From Mesorhizobium sophorae (GTDB lineage Bacteria > Pseudomonadota > Alphaproteobacteria > Rhizobiales > Rhizobiaceae): DNA of 64,000 bases. The notes beneath the pieces are model-generated. The model saw only the letters and a list, made by a program, of their open reading frames with translations. It did not search any database and was not told the origin of the DNA. Every line of letters begins with the position of its first letter. The first letter of the stretch is position 1. The position numbers were made by a program, and so were the translations under genes. The stretch covers positions 54,367 through 118,366 of the forward strand of contig NZ_NNRI01000006.1 in the NCBI RefSeq assembly GCF_002270415.1, in the 5' to 3' direction. Shown in pieces: positions 51,987 through 60,885 of the stretch.

Positions 51987-53684
51987 TCAGTGGCGTGTGA
52001 CCTCCGTCGAAAGCCCGGCTTCTCGCAATGCTGCCAAGACCTTGTCGGCCAGGTCGGGATTGGCGTTGACGCCGGCCAAGTCGGCCAGAATGCCGCCGCC
52101 GCGACAAGGAGCGAGTTCAACAATCCTCTGGACAGCCCGGGCGGCCTCTTCCTTCCGCCCGAGGCGAACGAGGGAGATCGCTCGGGCCACAAAGCCATGC
52201 GTCACGTCCGGCATGTCCACATCACGCGCTTCGGCCAGCGCCTCTTCGTAGCGTCCGTTCACGAAATGATAGAGGGACAATCCCACGCAGTTGGCGCCGA
52301 GCCGCGACAGTTGTTGTGCGGAGGCCTTCTCGAGCAGTGGAACTCCTTTGCCCCATTCACCCAGCAAGGACCAGATCAGACCCAGATCGGTCATGATGTC
52401 TGTCGCGTTGGGGTTGAAGGCGAGGGCCATCTGCATGGCCTTCAGGCTGGCGGGCACGTCGTGAGCAAACCAATAAGCCAGTCCCCGAGCATGATGGCCG
52501 CGGCTGGAATCGGGAGCCAGCTGGACCGCCCTATCCGCAAGCTCTATGGCCTGCCGGCGCAGTCCAGAGGGGGACTCCGTGGGTGCGAACCCAAACCGAT
52601 GCCCATCGGTGTACAGTTGAGACAGGCAGGCGAACGCCTCGGCATAATCCGGGTTGGTGATTGCGGTTCGTTCGAGACACTGACGCACACCTGAAAAGAG
52701 GTCCCTCCGGTAGGTCCGCTTGTACTCGTAAAACCTGATGACGCACTCGACAGGACTTAGGGACCGCGGTTCCTTCGCTTGGGCAGCGGCATTGGCTATG
52801 CTGCTGATGACGCCGTAGGGTTGTGCCAACGCGCGCACGAGCGAATTCGCCACCTCGTCGCGGATGCTCAGCACATTCCCGCATTGGAGGTCTCGTTCGA
52901 AGCTCTGCCCCCAGAGCACCCGCCCGGTCCGCGCTTGAACTAGAACGGCTTTCACGTTGAGAGAGCCGGCGAAGAGTGCGGTGCTGCCGCTCAGGGCAAA
53001 CTCCCCATTCGCATTGCGGCGTTGCTCACCGGCTGCCGCCGATGCGTAATGCGCGTCCGAAGGCCGTTCAAAGACGGCGATTTCGGGGAAACGAGCTAGA
53101 CCGATTGTGACCTGTTCGGCAAATCCGCGATTGAAATGCAGGAACATAGATTGATCGCCTTCGGCATCAAATGGCGCCACAAGGATCGTCGACGCGCGCT
53201 CCGTTCCAGCCGGTTCGCTGGGGGCATTCGCCTGTGCGTCACCAGCTGACGGTGACCAGAGGGCAGGAGTCTGAAACTCGGGCACATAGCCGCCTTTCGG
53301 CATGGCAATCCTGATCGAGCTGTTGTCGCCGCAGGTGAGATAGAAGCGCTCAAGCGATCTGCGCAACCGGCGGGCTTCCATCCGTACCACCGGATCAAGC
53401 TGGGGATCGAAGTTGACGTCGCGGCCAAACACTTCGGTCGCGATGTTGTATGCCTTGATGCGCCCTCCCCTGCCTGCCAGCGCTTCTTCGACCACATATG
53501 CAAGGAACCGCCGATTGCGCTCTGACGCGTCGAACCGAACGGAATCCACCACGCGGTCCAACTCGCGGTGGATTTCATCGGAGCGCGATGTTGCAGGATC
53601 AGCAGGCGCTGCGCCGTCATAGCGGTCCAACGCAGCGGCGGGAGAAGGGGTAGTCAGGCAGCGCATCTCGTCCGCGTCAATCAT
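51987..53684 (-). CDS. Winged-helix / TolB-like / TPR transcriptional regulator
   Basis: 565 residues from the ATG at 53684, with GGAGGG 5 bases upstream; a longer frame starts at 53810. Residues ~30-140 hold a regulator-type domain (ASERNRRFLAYVVEEALAGR, DPVVRMEARRLRRSLERFY, PKGGYVPEF) as in CadC/adenylate-cyclase-like proteins. A TolB-like segment (ILVAPFDAEGDQSMFLHFNR) and six or more TPRs follow. No cyclase catalytic domain and no membrane helix are seen. It may be a cytosolic regulator, divergent from the FixJ-type gene. Confidence 0.82.
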   Translation of the reverse strand: MIDADEMRCLTTPSPAAALDRYDGAAPADPATSRSDEIHRELDRVVDSVRFDASERNRRFLAYVVEEALAGRGGRIKAYNIATEVFGRDVNFDPQLDPVVRMEARRLRRSLERFYLTCGDNSSIRIAMPKGGYVPEFQTPALWSPSAGDAQANAPSEPAGTERASTILVAPFDAEGDQSMFLHFNRGFAEQVTIGLARFPEIAVFERPSDAHYASAAAGEQRRNANGEFALSGSTALFAGSLNVKAVLVQARTGRVLWGQSFERDLQCGNVLSIRDEVANSLVRALAQPYGVISSIANAAAQAKEPRSLSPVECVIRFYEYKRTYRRDLFSGVRQCLERTAITNPDYAEAFACLSQLYTDGHRFGFAPTESPSGLRRQAIELADRAVQLAPDSSRGHHARGLAYWFAHDVPASLKAMQMALAFNPNATDIMTDLGLIWSLLGEWGKGVPLLEKASAQQLSRLGANCVGLSLYHFVNGRYEEALAEARDVDMPDVTHGFVARAISLVRLGRKEEAARAVQRIVELAPCRGGGILADLAGVNANPDLADKVLAALREAGLSTEVTRH

Positions 53685-54078
53685 TTCGACCCTCCACGAA
53701 GGCAGAGACCTGCTCATCGACTCTCGACCGTTGACATTCGCGCGAATGGGAGCAAGCTCTAAGCTTAGAGCGGGGAGATTGGAATTGTACCGGCGATCAG
53801 TGGCCGTCAAGACATTGTCCCCAGGGACAAGTTACAACCAGATAACGCACCGCCGAAAAGAAAGAATGCTTTTCACGTTAATACAAAGTAGGTAGTGCGA
53901 TTCTGCCTAAGATAACGTCAAATGGCAATTTTGGCATGGGCACGTTTCGATGAAGCCCTTAGCGACCAAGTTCATGCTGAGAACGCGAACTGGGCGCTGG
54001 CTGTGGGTTGTCGCTCTTGACTGAGAAGGATCGCGGCGCGGCGTTCTACATCACGCTGCTCGCGAATGCCGGTGCGAT

Positions 54079-54744
54079 GTGAATCCGATGGGTAGCCTAG
54101 TTCATATTGTAGACGACGATAGCCTGTTCCGTCATGCAACCGCGCGGCTGCTGCGCCTGCACGGCTACGAGGTTATTGAATACCCCAGCGCAGACCAGTT
54201 TCTGGCGCAGGTTTGCGCCGGGGCGGAAGTTGGCTGCATTCTCCTCGATGTCAGCCTGCCCGGCTTGAGCGGGCCTGCCCTGCAGCGGCGACTGGTCGAG
54301 ATTGGTTCGCCGTTCCCGATCGTCTTCCTCACGGGTCACGGCGACATTCCGACCACGGTCACGGCGATCAAGTCCGGGGCCGAGGACTTTCTGACCAAGC
54401 CGGTGGCGGGTCAGACCTTGCTCGAAAGCATCGGACGCGCGATCGCGCGGCACGATACAGAGTCCAAGCACCAGCAACGGATGCGAGATGCGCACGCACT
54501 GCTGGAAACGTTGACACCGCGCGAGCGCCAGGTGTTCGACTTCATCGTGCGGGGGCGCCTGAACAAGCAAACGGCTTACGCTCTCGGTATTACCGAACGG
54601 ACGATAAAAGCACATCGGCACAGGATATTCGAAAAACTGGGCGCCCGGACGATTACCGACCTCGTCTCGCTCGCCGAACGCTTGGGAATTCTGTCAGAGC
54701 AGGCCGACGCCGACCTGAGCTCGTCCGCGAAGTCGCCTGCCTGA
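54079..54744 (+). CDS. FixJ/TtrR-type response regulator
   Basis: 221 residues from a GTG (an ATG three codons in is as likely). The receiver has VHIVDDDSL, ILLDVSLPGLSG with the phospho-acceptor Asp, LTGHGDIPTTVTAIKSGAED and TKPV, all typical of FixJ. The output domain is LuxR-type: LTPRERQVFDFIVRGRLNKQ and GITERTIKAHRHRIFEKL. No sensor kinase is adjacent. FixJ homologues often answer to oxygen, which would suit the arc operon, but this is inference. Confidence 0.92.
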   Translation: MNPMGSLVHIVDDDSLFRHATARLLRLHGYEVIEYPSADQFLAQVCAGAEVGCILLDVSLPGLSGPALQRRLVEIGSPFPIVFLTGHGDIPTTVTAIKSGAEDFLTKPVAGQTLLESIGRAIARHDTESKHQQRMRDAHALLETLTPRERQVFDFIVRGRLNKQTAYALGITERTIKAHRHRIFEKLGARTITDLVSLAERLGILSEQADADLSSSAKSPA

Positions 54745-54895
54745 CGTTTTTGCATTTGCTGTAAGATTTGCGTCCAACATGTCCGACTGGACAATAGCAG
54801 CGATCGTGTTCGCCTTGCTATTCTGGATCGAGATCAACCCCCGACAACCGAGTTGAGCAGCTACTCTGGATGTCCAATCTGGATGAATAGGGTCC

Positions 54896-55255
54896 ATGCG
54901 CATACTGGTCGTCGATGACGATCCCGGTTTTCTCAAGGGAATCGCGAGGCTGCTGAGAGCAAAGGGCTTCGAGGTTACCGGGTATTCCTCCGCCGAGGAA
55001 TTTCAAGCGTATGCAGACCTGCGCGATGCGGCCTGCCTCATCCTAGACATCCATCTTAGCGGCATCTCGGGAATAGAACTCGCGCTTCAGCAGCGCAGAT
55101 CAGGTTCCGATGTCCCGGTCATCTTTATCACCGGCAATGGGCATAAGGCGACCCAAGACGCCGCCATGGCTGCAGGCTGCGCAGCCTATCTCGAGAAGCC
55201 GTGTCCGGCAAAAACATTGATGGACGCCTTGTCTGCCGCCCTGCAACCCCGCTGA
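54896..55255 (+). CDS. Stand-alone FixJ-like receiver domain
   Basis: 119 residues. ILVVDDDPGFLKGIARLLRA, LILDIHLSGISG (Asp) and ITGNGHKAT, LEKPC (Lys) make it a receiver of the FixJ group without the DNA-binding domain. It may compete for phosphate with the full-length regulator 150 bases upstream, as described for FixJ/FixL-type single-domain receivers. Confidence 0.88.
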   Translation: MRILVVDDDPGFLKGIARLLRAKGFEVTGYSSAEEFQAYADLRDAACLILDIHLSGISGIELALQQRRSGSDVPVIFITGNGHKATQDAAMAAGCAAYLEKPCPAKTLMDALSAALQPR

Positions 55256-55336
55256 GCCACGCTTGCCTCCCTGGCGCGGTTATGAATGAAGGCAAGTGAT
55301 GCGGCGCCCCAGGATGTATGGCATCCGACATCGCCG

Positions 55337-55618
55337 CTACTCCTTGTTAACCGTCGGCCGTTCTTCGTCACCCAGCAAGCGGCGGATGATCTCGTCTTCG
55401 AGTTCGGACACCAGGGTCGTGTATTCGGAAATCTCTGCCGGCCGCCTTGGCTTCGCTTTCTTCATTCTGGTGAGCGTCGCGCGAGCCAGCCTGTAGTCTT
55501 CACACATATCCCGCAAGATCTCGTCCGAGATGCTGCGGGCCTTGATCAACTCCGCCACATCAACGAACCGGACCATCGCGGCCGTCAGCGGCATTGACCT
55601 GTTGCTCGGGTCTTTCAT
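55337..55618 (-). CDS. Small helical protein of unknown function
   Basis: 93 residues from the ATG at 55618. MPLTAAMVRFVDVAELIKAR and YTTLVSELEDEIIRRLLGDE predict an all-helical, perhaps coiled-coil protein. GTAAGTTACAGTAGC lies 64 bases upstream of the start, the same motif as before arcA and the C39 gene. Confidence 0.65.
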   Translation of the reverse strand: MKDPSNRSMPLTAAMVRFVDVAELIKARSISDEILRDMCEDYRLARATLTRMKKAKPRRPAEISEYTTLVSELEDEIIRRLLGDEERPTVNKE

Positions 55619-55681
55619 TGGTACTTCGCAGACACTCGCATTAGTTTGCCCCTTCGCCTGCAGGATGCACAGCGGCGACAA

Positions 55682-55696
55682 GTAAGTTACAGTAGC
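55682..55696 (-). promoter_or_regulatory. GCTACNGTAACTTAC motif, copy 3
   Basis: GTAAGTTACAGTAGC on the plus strand. It shares 14 of 15 bases with the motifs at 56998-57012 and 63349-63363. The inverted repeat found next to those two is not recognisable here. Confidence 0.6.
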
Positions 55697-55781
55697 CGGC
55701 GCAACGGCCGTGAGGCAGTTGCGCCTTCCATTTAGAAACTCCTGGCGGCTCACCGGAAATACCGCTGCCCGAGCCGCCGGA

Positions 55782-56864
55782 TCACACGGTTGATGGCACA
55801 ATCCAACCGCCCATTTTTGCGAGGGCAGCGGCAGAGATCATCTTCTGTTCTGCAACTGTGCCTCCGTGACGGCGCGTCACATCGTTGAACCGCGACTCCC
55901 AACGGTTCTCCAACAGAACGACGACTTCGGAATGCCCAGGACGCAGTCGCTCCGCGCGCCGGCGAAGGTCGTCAGCAGACAGACCAAAGTCACCGGCACC
56001 AGCCGCTCGCGCCGCCGCCTTTGCGCTCGTCCGGATTTCTGCCGTGTCGCCGCGCGCTTGGGCTGCAAGCGCTGCGATCAAGGCATTGACCTCGACGACG
56101 TCCTCGCCGTCCTCCAGGCGCCCACCTTGCATTCCCGATATCCTGCCCTCGCTGTCCTTTCTCGTAATCGCGAATGCATCCGGGCGAACCAACCCGCCCT
56201 CGAACAGCTGTTTCAGTTCAGCGAGGAAATCGAACGGCAGCAGATATCGCGGGAAATGGATGCTTATCAGATCTATGGAACCTAGCTGGCTCAAATCGAG
56301 CTTTGACAAGTCGAATTGATCGGTGCCTGGGCGTATAGCCGACTCGTTTCCCTTTATGAATATTGCGACGCGATGCATTTCGGCAGACCTGGCATGCGCG
56401 ATGCCTCCCATGATCTGATGCCAATGCTCGTCGAATGCCGATCTGGGCACGAAGCCCTTGCCCATCCGTATGTACGGGTCCTGGAAGTAGACGTAGTCGG
56501 CGTCGACCGAGAGAACCACAATGTAGTGCCCGCAATCCCACTCGTCGGCCGCCGATTCCGGCGTGTCCTTCTCGCTCCTCCAGACCTGCCCCAACGCGAT
56601 CACCGGATGACCGGCGGACGTGAACCGCTCCAGATCGTCGAGACTAGAGTTCTCTTTCATCTCGGCATCGAAACCCAGCGCGCGAGCACCACGAACCAGA
56701 TCTTGAGGAAAGGTGCCGACCTCGGGGTTAGTGCCGAGGAGCCTCATCAGAGCCTCCTCTTCCATCTCCTGGCCCCAATAGCTGAACACCGACTGCAAGG
56801 CCGATGCGCCGCAGGAGTACTCGGTCATCTGTCGGGTCTGTTTCAAAAGGCGGAAATGCGACAT
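55782..56864 (-). CDS. C39-like cysteine peptidase fused to a DUF1269/DUF6325-like domain
   Basis: 360 residues from the ATG at 56864. The N-terminal ~180 residues match papain-like C39 peptidases: TEYSCGASALQSVFSYWGQE (Cys), WDCGHYIVVLSVD (His) and YFQDPYIRMG (Asp). The C-terminal ~140 residues (LFEGGLVRPDAFAITRKDSE, GHSEVVVLLENRWESRFNDV) resemble DUF1269/DUF6325 stress proteins. There is no ATP-binding cassette or membrane helix, unlike bacteriocin-processing C39 transporters. I do not know such a fusion with a described role. A longer frame to 56987 overlaps the regulatory element and is rejected. Confidence 0.78.
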   Translation of the reverse strand: MSHFRLLKQTRQMTEYSCGASALQSVFSYWGQEMEEEALMRLLGTNPEVGTFPQDLVRGARALGFDAEMKENSSLDDLERFTSAGHPVIALGQVWRSEKDTPESAADEWDCGHYIVVLSVDADYVYFQDPYIRMGKGFVPRSAFDEHWHQIMGGIAHARSAEMHRVAIFIKGNESAIRPGTDQFDLSKLDLSQLGSIDLISIHFPRYLLPFDFLAELKQLFEGGLVRPDAFAITRKDSEGRISGMQGGRLEDGEDVVEVNALIAALAAQARGDTAEIRTSAKAAARAAGAGDFGLSADDLRRRAERLRPGHSEVVVLLENRWESRFNDVTRRHGGTVAEQKMISAAALAKMGGWIVPSTV

Positions 56865-56958
56865 GACCCGTTCCCATGTGGGGTGGGCTGCGGCCGTCGC
56901 CGGATTATGCGGGCGCTGTAGCCGAGCGCTGAAAGAGCCTGCAGTTTGCCCCGCTATA

Positions 56959-57012
56959 TTGATCGCGGTGTCACCCGCCACGATCAAGAAGCAGAAGGTA
57001 AGTTACGGTAGC
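56959..57012 (-). promoter_or_regulatory. 54-bp composite element upstream of the C39 gene
   Basis: On the minus strand: GCTACCGTAACTTAC, 10 bases, TTGATCG, 15 bases, CGATCAA. The same order and spacings, with no gaps, occur at 63310-63363 before arcA. It lies 95-148 bases upstream of the C39 start. Confidence 0.75.
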
Positions 57013-57045
57013 ACAAGGCACAACTGCTGGCCGTCGTTCGGCGGC

Positions 57046-57368
57046 TCAGATGTTGTCCTCCTCGGTCGAGGTTCTCCGCTCGCTGCCGGCATTTCCCGTC
57101 AGGCCCCATTTCCATCCGCTGATCTCCGGCATGTCGTCGCCGTGCTTGTCAACGTACTGCTTGTGCTCGATCAGCTTCTCGTGAATTGCCTGCCTGAAGT
57201 AGGCAGCGCGCGCTCCAGCAATCGCTCAATCACGTCCTGCACCAGACGGAAGCGGTCGAGGTAGTTCAATACCACCAAGTCGAACGGAGTACTCGTGGTG
57301 CCCTCTTCCTTGTAGCCGCGGACGTGCAGGTTGTTGACGAAGACGCTTTCTTGCCACATCGCCGCGTT
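57046..57368 (-). pseudogene. Phosphoketolase (xfp) C-terminal relic
   Basis: The minus strand reads [20 protein letters not shown] then [15 protein letters not shown], the C-terminal signature of xylulose-5-phosphate/fructose-6-phosphate phosphoketolase. Near 57215 the frame shifts by one and continues [20 protein letters not shown] then SGWKWG to the stop at 57046. Only about 105 of the usual ~800 residues remain. It lies 10 bases after the AI-2E gene, at the tail of the arc operon. Confidence 0.8.
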
Positions 57369-57377
57369 ATCGGCGTA

Positions 57378-58511
57378 TCACTGCCTCGCCACGACAGGCG
57401 TCGGATCTTCCTGCATCCAGGCGTTCAGCAGGGTATAGGCCACGGCTAGGACGGTAGGGCCTATGAAGATGCCGAGGATGCCGAACGCAATCAGCCCGCC
57501 AACCACCCCGGCAAGGATCAGAAGCAAGGGCAAGTCGGCCCCTCTCCGGATCAGGATCGGTCGAATGAACTGGTCGATCGTCATGGCGACAATTGCGAAG
57601 AGCAGCAGAACGGTCGCGCCGAGGGTGCTGCCTGAATAGTACATCCAGATTACTGCCGGGATAAGCACCAAGCCTGGACCGAGTTGTATCAGGCAGAGCA
57701 CGAACATCAGCGCTGTGAGCAGCACCGCGAATGGCAGGCCGACCAGCCGCAGGCCGATGCCGGCTATGATGCTCTGTGCCAAGGCCGTCACAACGACCCC
57801 CAGCGCCACACTGCGAATCGCCTGACCCGCCAAATAAATGGCCTTCTCTCCACGATCGCCGGCCAATCGTCGGCCGAAGAGTATCATCGCAGCCGCCGCC
57901 TGTTCCCCCTTGGCGTACATTACCGCCGCGATGGCGGCAGTCAGCAGGAATTGCAGGAGCATGCTGCCGAGGCCTCCGGCAGCCGATGCGATCCACTGTG
58001 TCAGCGCGCCAGCATAGGGAGTAAGCTTGGGTGCCAGTTCATCCAGGCCAGCCGAAGACAACCTGCCCCATGCCTCGGCGGCCCGAGCCCCAACCACGGG
58101 AATTCCGGCCAGCCAATCCGGGGGGGGCGGTACCCGCAGGGACAGCAGCGTGCGCGCCATGTCGCCGATTACATCTATGTTGGTGACGACTGTGCTCACC
58201 GCCGCCCAAAGCGGCACGATAAGAACCAGCAGCACCGCCAAGGTCATCACTAATACCGCAATGCCACGGCGGTTGCCGGCGTAGCGCTGCACGCGAAGCA
58301 ACAATGGCCAGGTCGCGAGAACCAGCGTCGTAGCCCAAAGGAGTGCCGGCAGGAACGGCCGCATGATCCAGATGCTGGTAACAAGCAGACCGCCGATGAA
58401 CAGCACGGTCAACGTGATCCGCCCAAGGTCCTGGTGCCGGGAGGTCACCGGTGGAACGCTGGGCAGCGGCGTAGGGTTGTCTGATTCCAGGAGAGGACCA
58501 CCGATTGGCAT
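57378..58511 (-). CDS. AI-2E family transporter
   Basis: 377 residues from the ATG at 58511, 14 bases after the permease stop. Eight hydrophobic segments in the AI-2E/PerM pattern, with MLLQFLLTAAIAAVMYAKGE and LVGLPFAVLLTALMFVLCLI in the C-terminal half. Family members export autoinducer-2 or move Na+ or other solutes; nothing here links it to AI-2. A longer frame upstream is the permease gene in another frame. It is part of the arc operon by position. Confidence 0.87.
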   Translation of the reverse strand: MPIGGPLLESDNPTPLPSVPPVTSRHQDLGRITLTVLFIGGLLVTSIWIMRPFLPALLWATTLVLATWPLLLRVQRYAGNRRGIAVLVMTLAVLLVLIVPLWAAVSTVVTNIDVIGDMARTLLSLRVPPPPDWLAGIPVVGARAAEAWGRLSSAGLDELAPKLTPYAGALTQWIASAAGGLGSMLLQFLLTAAIAAVMYAKGEQAAAAMILFGRRLAGDRGEKAIYLAGQAIRSVALGVVVTALAQSIIAGIGLRLVGLPFAVLLTALMFVLCLIQLGPGLVLIPAVIWMYYSGSTLGATVLLLFAIVAMTIDQFIRPILIRRGADLPLLLILAGVVGGLIAFGILGIFIGPTVLAVAYTLLNAWMQEDPTPVVARQ

Positions 58512-58525
58512 GACTGGAGCCTCTA

Positions 58526-59911
58526 TCAGGCCATCGTGATGGCGCGTCGCCGCTGCCAGACGAACACCGGAATACCGAGCAGCAACAGGACCAAGCCATA
58601 GAGGACCGGCTCCGCTCCGCAACCATAGAGCGTGAACATGGCGAATACGAACGCCACAAGTTCGACGGCGGTCACGCGCGGGATACGCGCGCCGCCGCTG
58701 ACACGTGCCGAGACAAGGCTGCCTGCCAAGGCGCAGAAGGCGTAAGGGATGACCGCTGCCATCGTGCTCAAGCCAACGACCAGTGTGTAGAACGCCGAGA
58801 AGCCTCCTGACCCGGCAGCCTGAACGAGAACGAGCAGGGTCGCCAACACAGCCGAGACCACGATTCCGATCGCCGGGACATTTCGCGTCGACAGGCTGCC
58901 GAAAAGCGGTGGGAACAGCCCGTCGCGCGCCGCCGCCATCGGCACCTGCCCCATCAGCAAGGTCCAGCCATTCAGCGCACCGATCGACGACAGGATCACC
59001 GCGATCGCAATCGAGATCGCGCCTGCGCGCCCCCACATCACACGAGCTGCGTCGGAGAACGGAGCGATCGAATGGACGAGTTCCTGCCGCGGCAAGACGC
59101 CCATGACCACGATCGTTCCGAACACATAGAGGGTCGCTGCGATTGTGATCCCCAGCACCGTTGAGCGGGGAATCGTGCGCTCCGGGTCGCGGACATCGCC
59201 GGCAGGGACAGTGGCCGACTCGAGCCCCAGGAAAGCGAACATTGTCAGCGGCGCAAGCGCCGCGCCTGCTTGCAGGATTGGCAGGCCGCTCGGATTGAAC
59301 TCGCTGAAGTGCGAGGTGTCGACGTAGAGCAGGCCCACCACCGCGACGGCTCCGAACGGCACCAGCTTGGCGTAGGTTGTGACCTGCGACATGAGGCCGG
59401 CGGCGCCTACCCCTCGCAGGTTGACGAACACGACAACCCAGATCGCGCCCAAGGTAAGGGCGACGACCATCCCACGACCCCGCAGCATGGGGAACAGGTC
59501 GACCACAGCCCCAGCAAGGGCGACGGCGATTACCGGCAGCGAAGCCCAGATCGATATCCAGTAGCCCCACGCGATGAGAAAGCCGGGAAAGTCGCCATAG
59601 GCCAGGCGGGTATAGGCGTAAGGTCCGCCCGTCGCCGGAGCCAAACGCGCCAGTCTGGCGAAGGTCAGCCCCAGACAGATTGCCCCTGCGCCCATTACAA
59701 TCCAGGTCAGGATCGCAAGGTTGCCATAGGGGGCGATGGCAGCGGGCGACAGGTAGAAACCCGACCCGACCATGTTACCGACCACAATCGCCGTGCACGC
59801 CGCTATCCCGAGGCTTTTGCGGCTTTCCGAATGCGGTGGCAGGCCCTGTTCGGGTGCGGAAACGACTCGCCCGGTGGCGGTTTCGCTTTTGGTCGGATCC
59901 AAGGCTTGCAT
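58526..59911 (-). CDS. APC-family amino-acid permease, probable arginine/ornithine antiporter
   Basis: 461 residues from the ATG at 59911. Twelve hydrophobic segments; the first has the APC substrate-binding motif VVGNMVGSGFYLSP, and TM6 reads TMFAFLGLESATVPAGDV. It lies between arcC and the AI-2E gene. In the arginine deiminase pathway an ArcD antiporter takes up arginine and releases ornithine; this is the obvious role here, but the sequence does not prove it. Confidence 0.88.
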   Translation of the reverse strand: MQALDPTKSETATGRVVSAPEQGLPPHSESRKSLGIAACTAIVVGNMVGSGFYLSPAAIAPYGNLAILTWIVMGAGAICLGLTFARLARLAPATGGPYAYTRLAYGDFPGFLIAWGYWISIWASLPVIAVALAGAVVDLFPMLRGRGMVVALTLGAIWVVVFVNLRGVGAAGLMSQVTTYAKLVPFGAVAVVGLLYVDTSHFSEFNPSGLPILQAGAALAPLTMFAFLGLESATVPAGDVRDPERTIPRSTVLGITIAATLYVFGTIVVMGVLPRQELVHSIAPFSDAARVMWGRAGAISIAIAVILSSIGALNGWTLLMGQVPMAAARDGLFPPLFGSLSTRNVPAIGIVVSAVLATLLVLVQAAGSGGFSAFYTLVVGLSTMAAVIPYAFCALAGSLVSARVSGGARIPRVTAVELVAFVFAMFTLYGCGAEPVLYGLVLLLLGIPVFVWQRRRAITMA

Positions 59912-59945
59912 TACCAAGAATTCCAATCTGTTGGGCGGGAGATGC

Positions 59946-60881
59946 CTAGTGGTAGCTAAGGCCCGTGAAGCCCCCACCGATAATTGTGCCCTTCTCGCCC
60001 CGCACGATCGCCTCGATGTCGGCAAGTGCGCCGATGGCTGCCATGTGACCCGTCGCCCTCGCAAATTGACAGGCAGCATCGACCTTCGGACCCATCGAGC
60101 CGGCGGGGAACGTGTGCTCCGAAATTGCTTCTGGACTGGCCCTGTGGATCGCCTTGGCCTGCGGCGTGCCCCACCCCAGGAATACCGCCTCCGCGTCGGT
60201 CGCCATCACGAGCAGGTCGGCATCAAGCTCGCGGGCAAGGAGCTCCGTACAGAGGTCCTTGTCGATGACCGCCTCGACGCCAACGAGCTTGCGGTCGGAA
60301 TCGGGCGCGTACATCGTAGGAATGCCGCCACCGCCGGCGCAAATGACGACCGTACCTTGATCCAGCAGCCAGCGTATCGGCCGCATCTCGAAGATGCGCT
60401 TCGGTTGCGGCGATGGAACGACGCGGCGCCACATTGTGCCGTCGAGCTTGAACGTCCATCCCTTTTCGGCCTTGATCTGTTGCGCTTGCGCCTCGTCGTA
60501 GACAGGGCCGACAAACTTGGTTGGATTCTTGAACCCTGGGTCGTTACCGTCGACCTCGACCATGGTCAGCAGTGTGGCGAATGGTACCTCGAACGGCAGC
60601 AGATTGCCGAGCTCCTGTTCGATCATGTAGCCGATCATGCCTTCCGTCTCAGCACCTAAGACATCCAGCGGATAGGCCTCGTCCGCCTTGTAGGCTGCCC
60701 CTTGCAGTGCGAGCAGGCCAACCTGCGGACCATTGCCATGGCTGATGACCAGCTGGTGTGCGGAGGCAACCGGCGCCATAGCTATAGCCGCGGTACGGAT
60801 GTTCCTGCGCTGGACTTGCGCCGTCATCGGTTCGCCGCGTTTCAAAAGCGCGTTGCCGCCAAGCGCGATCACGACCCGCAT
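59946..60881 (-). CDS. arcC: Carbamate kinase
   Basis: 311 residues. It makes ATP from carbamoyl phosphate and ADP, the energy-yielding last step of the arginine deiminase pathway. [44 protein letters not shown] and [20 protein letters not shown] are the amino-acid-kinase motifs of carbamate kinases. It starts 4 bases after the arcB stop, so the genes are coupled. The length is normal. Confidence 0.95.
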   Translation of the reverse strand: MRVVIALGGNALLKRGEPMTAQVQRRNIRTAAIAMAPVASAHQLVISHGNGPQVGLLALQGAAYKADEAYPLDVLGAETEGMIGYMIEQELGNLLPFEVPFATLLTMVEVDGNDPGFKNPTKFVGPVYDEAQAQQIKAEKGWTFKLDGTMWRRVVPSPQPKRIFEMRPIRWLLDQGTVVICAGGGGIPTMYAPDSDRKLVGVEAVIDKDLCTELLARELDADLLVMATDAEAVFLGWGTPQAKAIHRASPEAISEHTFPAGSMGPKVDAACQFARATGHMAAIGALADIEAIVRGEKGTIIGGGFTGLSYH

Positions 60882-60885
60882 TCGG

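Noticed and set aside
56865..56987. 41-codon N-terminal extension of the C39 gene
   Set aside because: It overlaps the shared 54-bp regulatory element and lacks family similarity; the ATG at 56864 gives a normal start.
56959..56987. FNR/FixK box upstream of the C39 gene
   Set aside because: The half-sites TTGAT and ATCAA are present but 19 bases apart rather than 4, so it cannot be a standard FNR box.
58512..59570. In-frame extension of the AI-2E gene by about 350 codons
   Set aside because: This part lies inside the permease gene in another frame. The ATG at 58511 has the normal family start and spacing.
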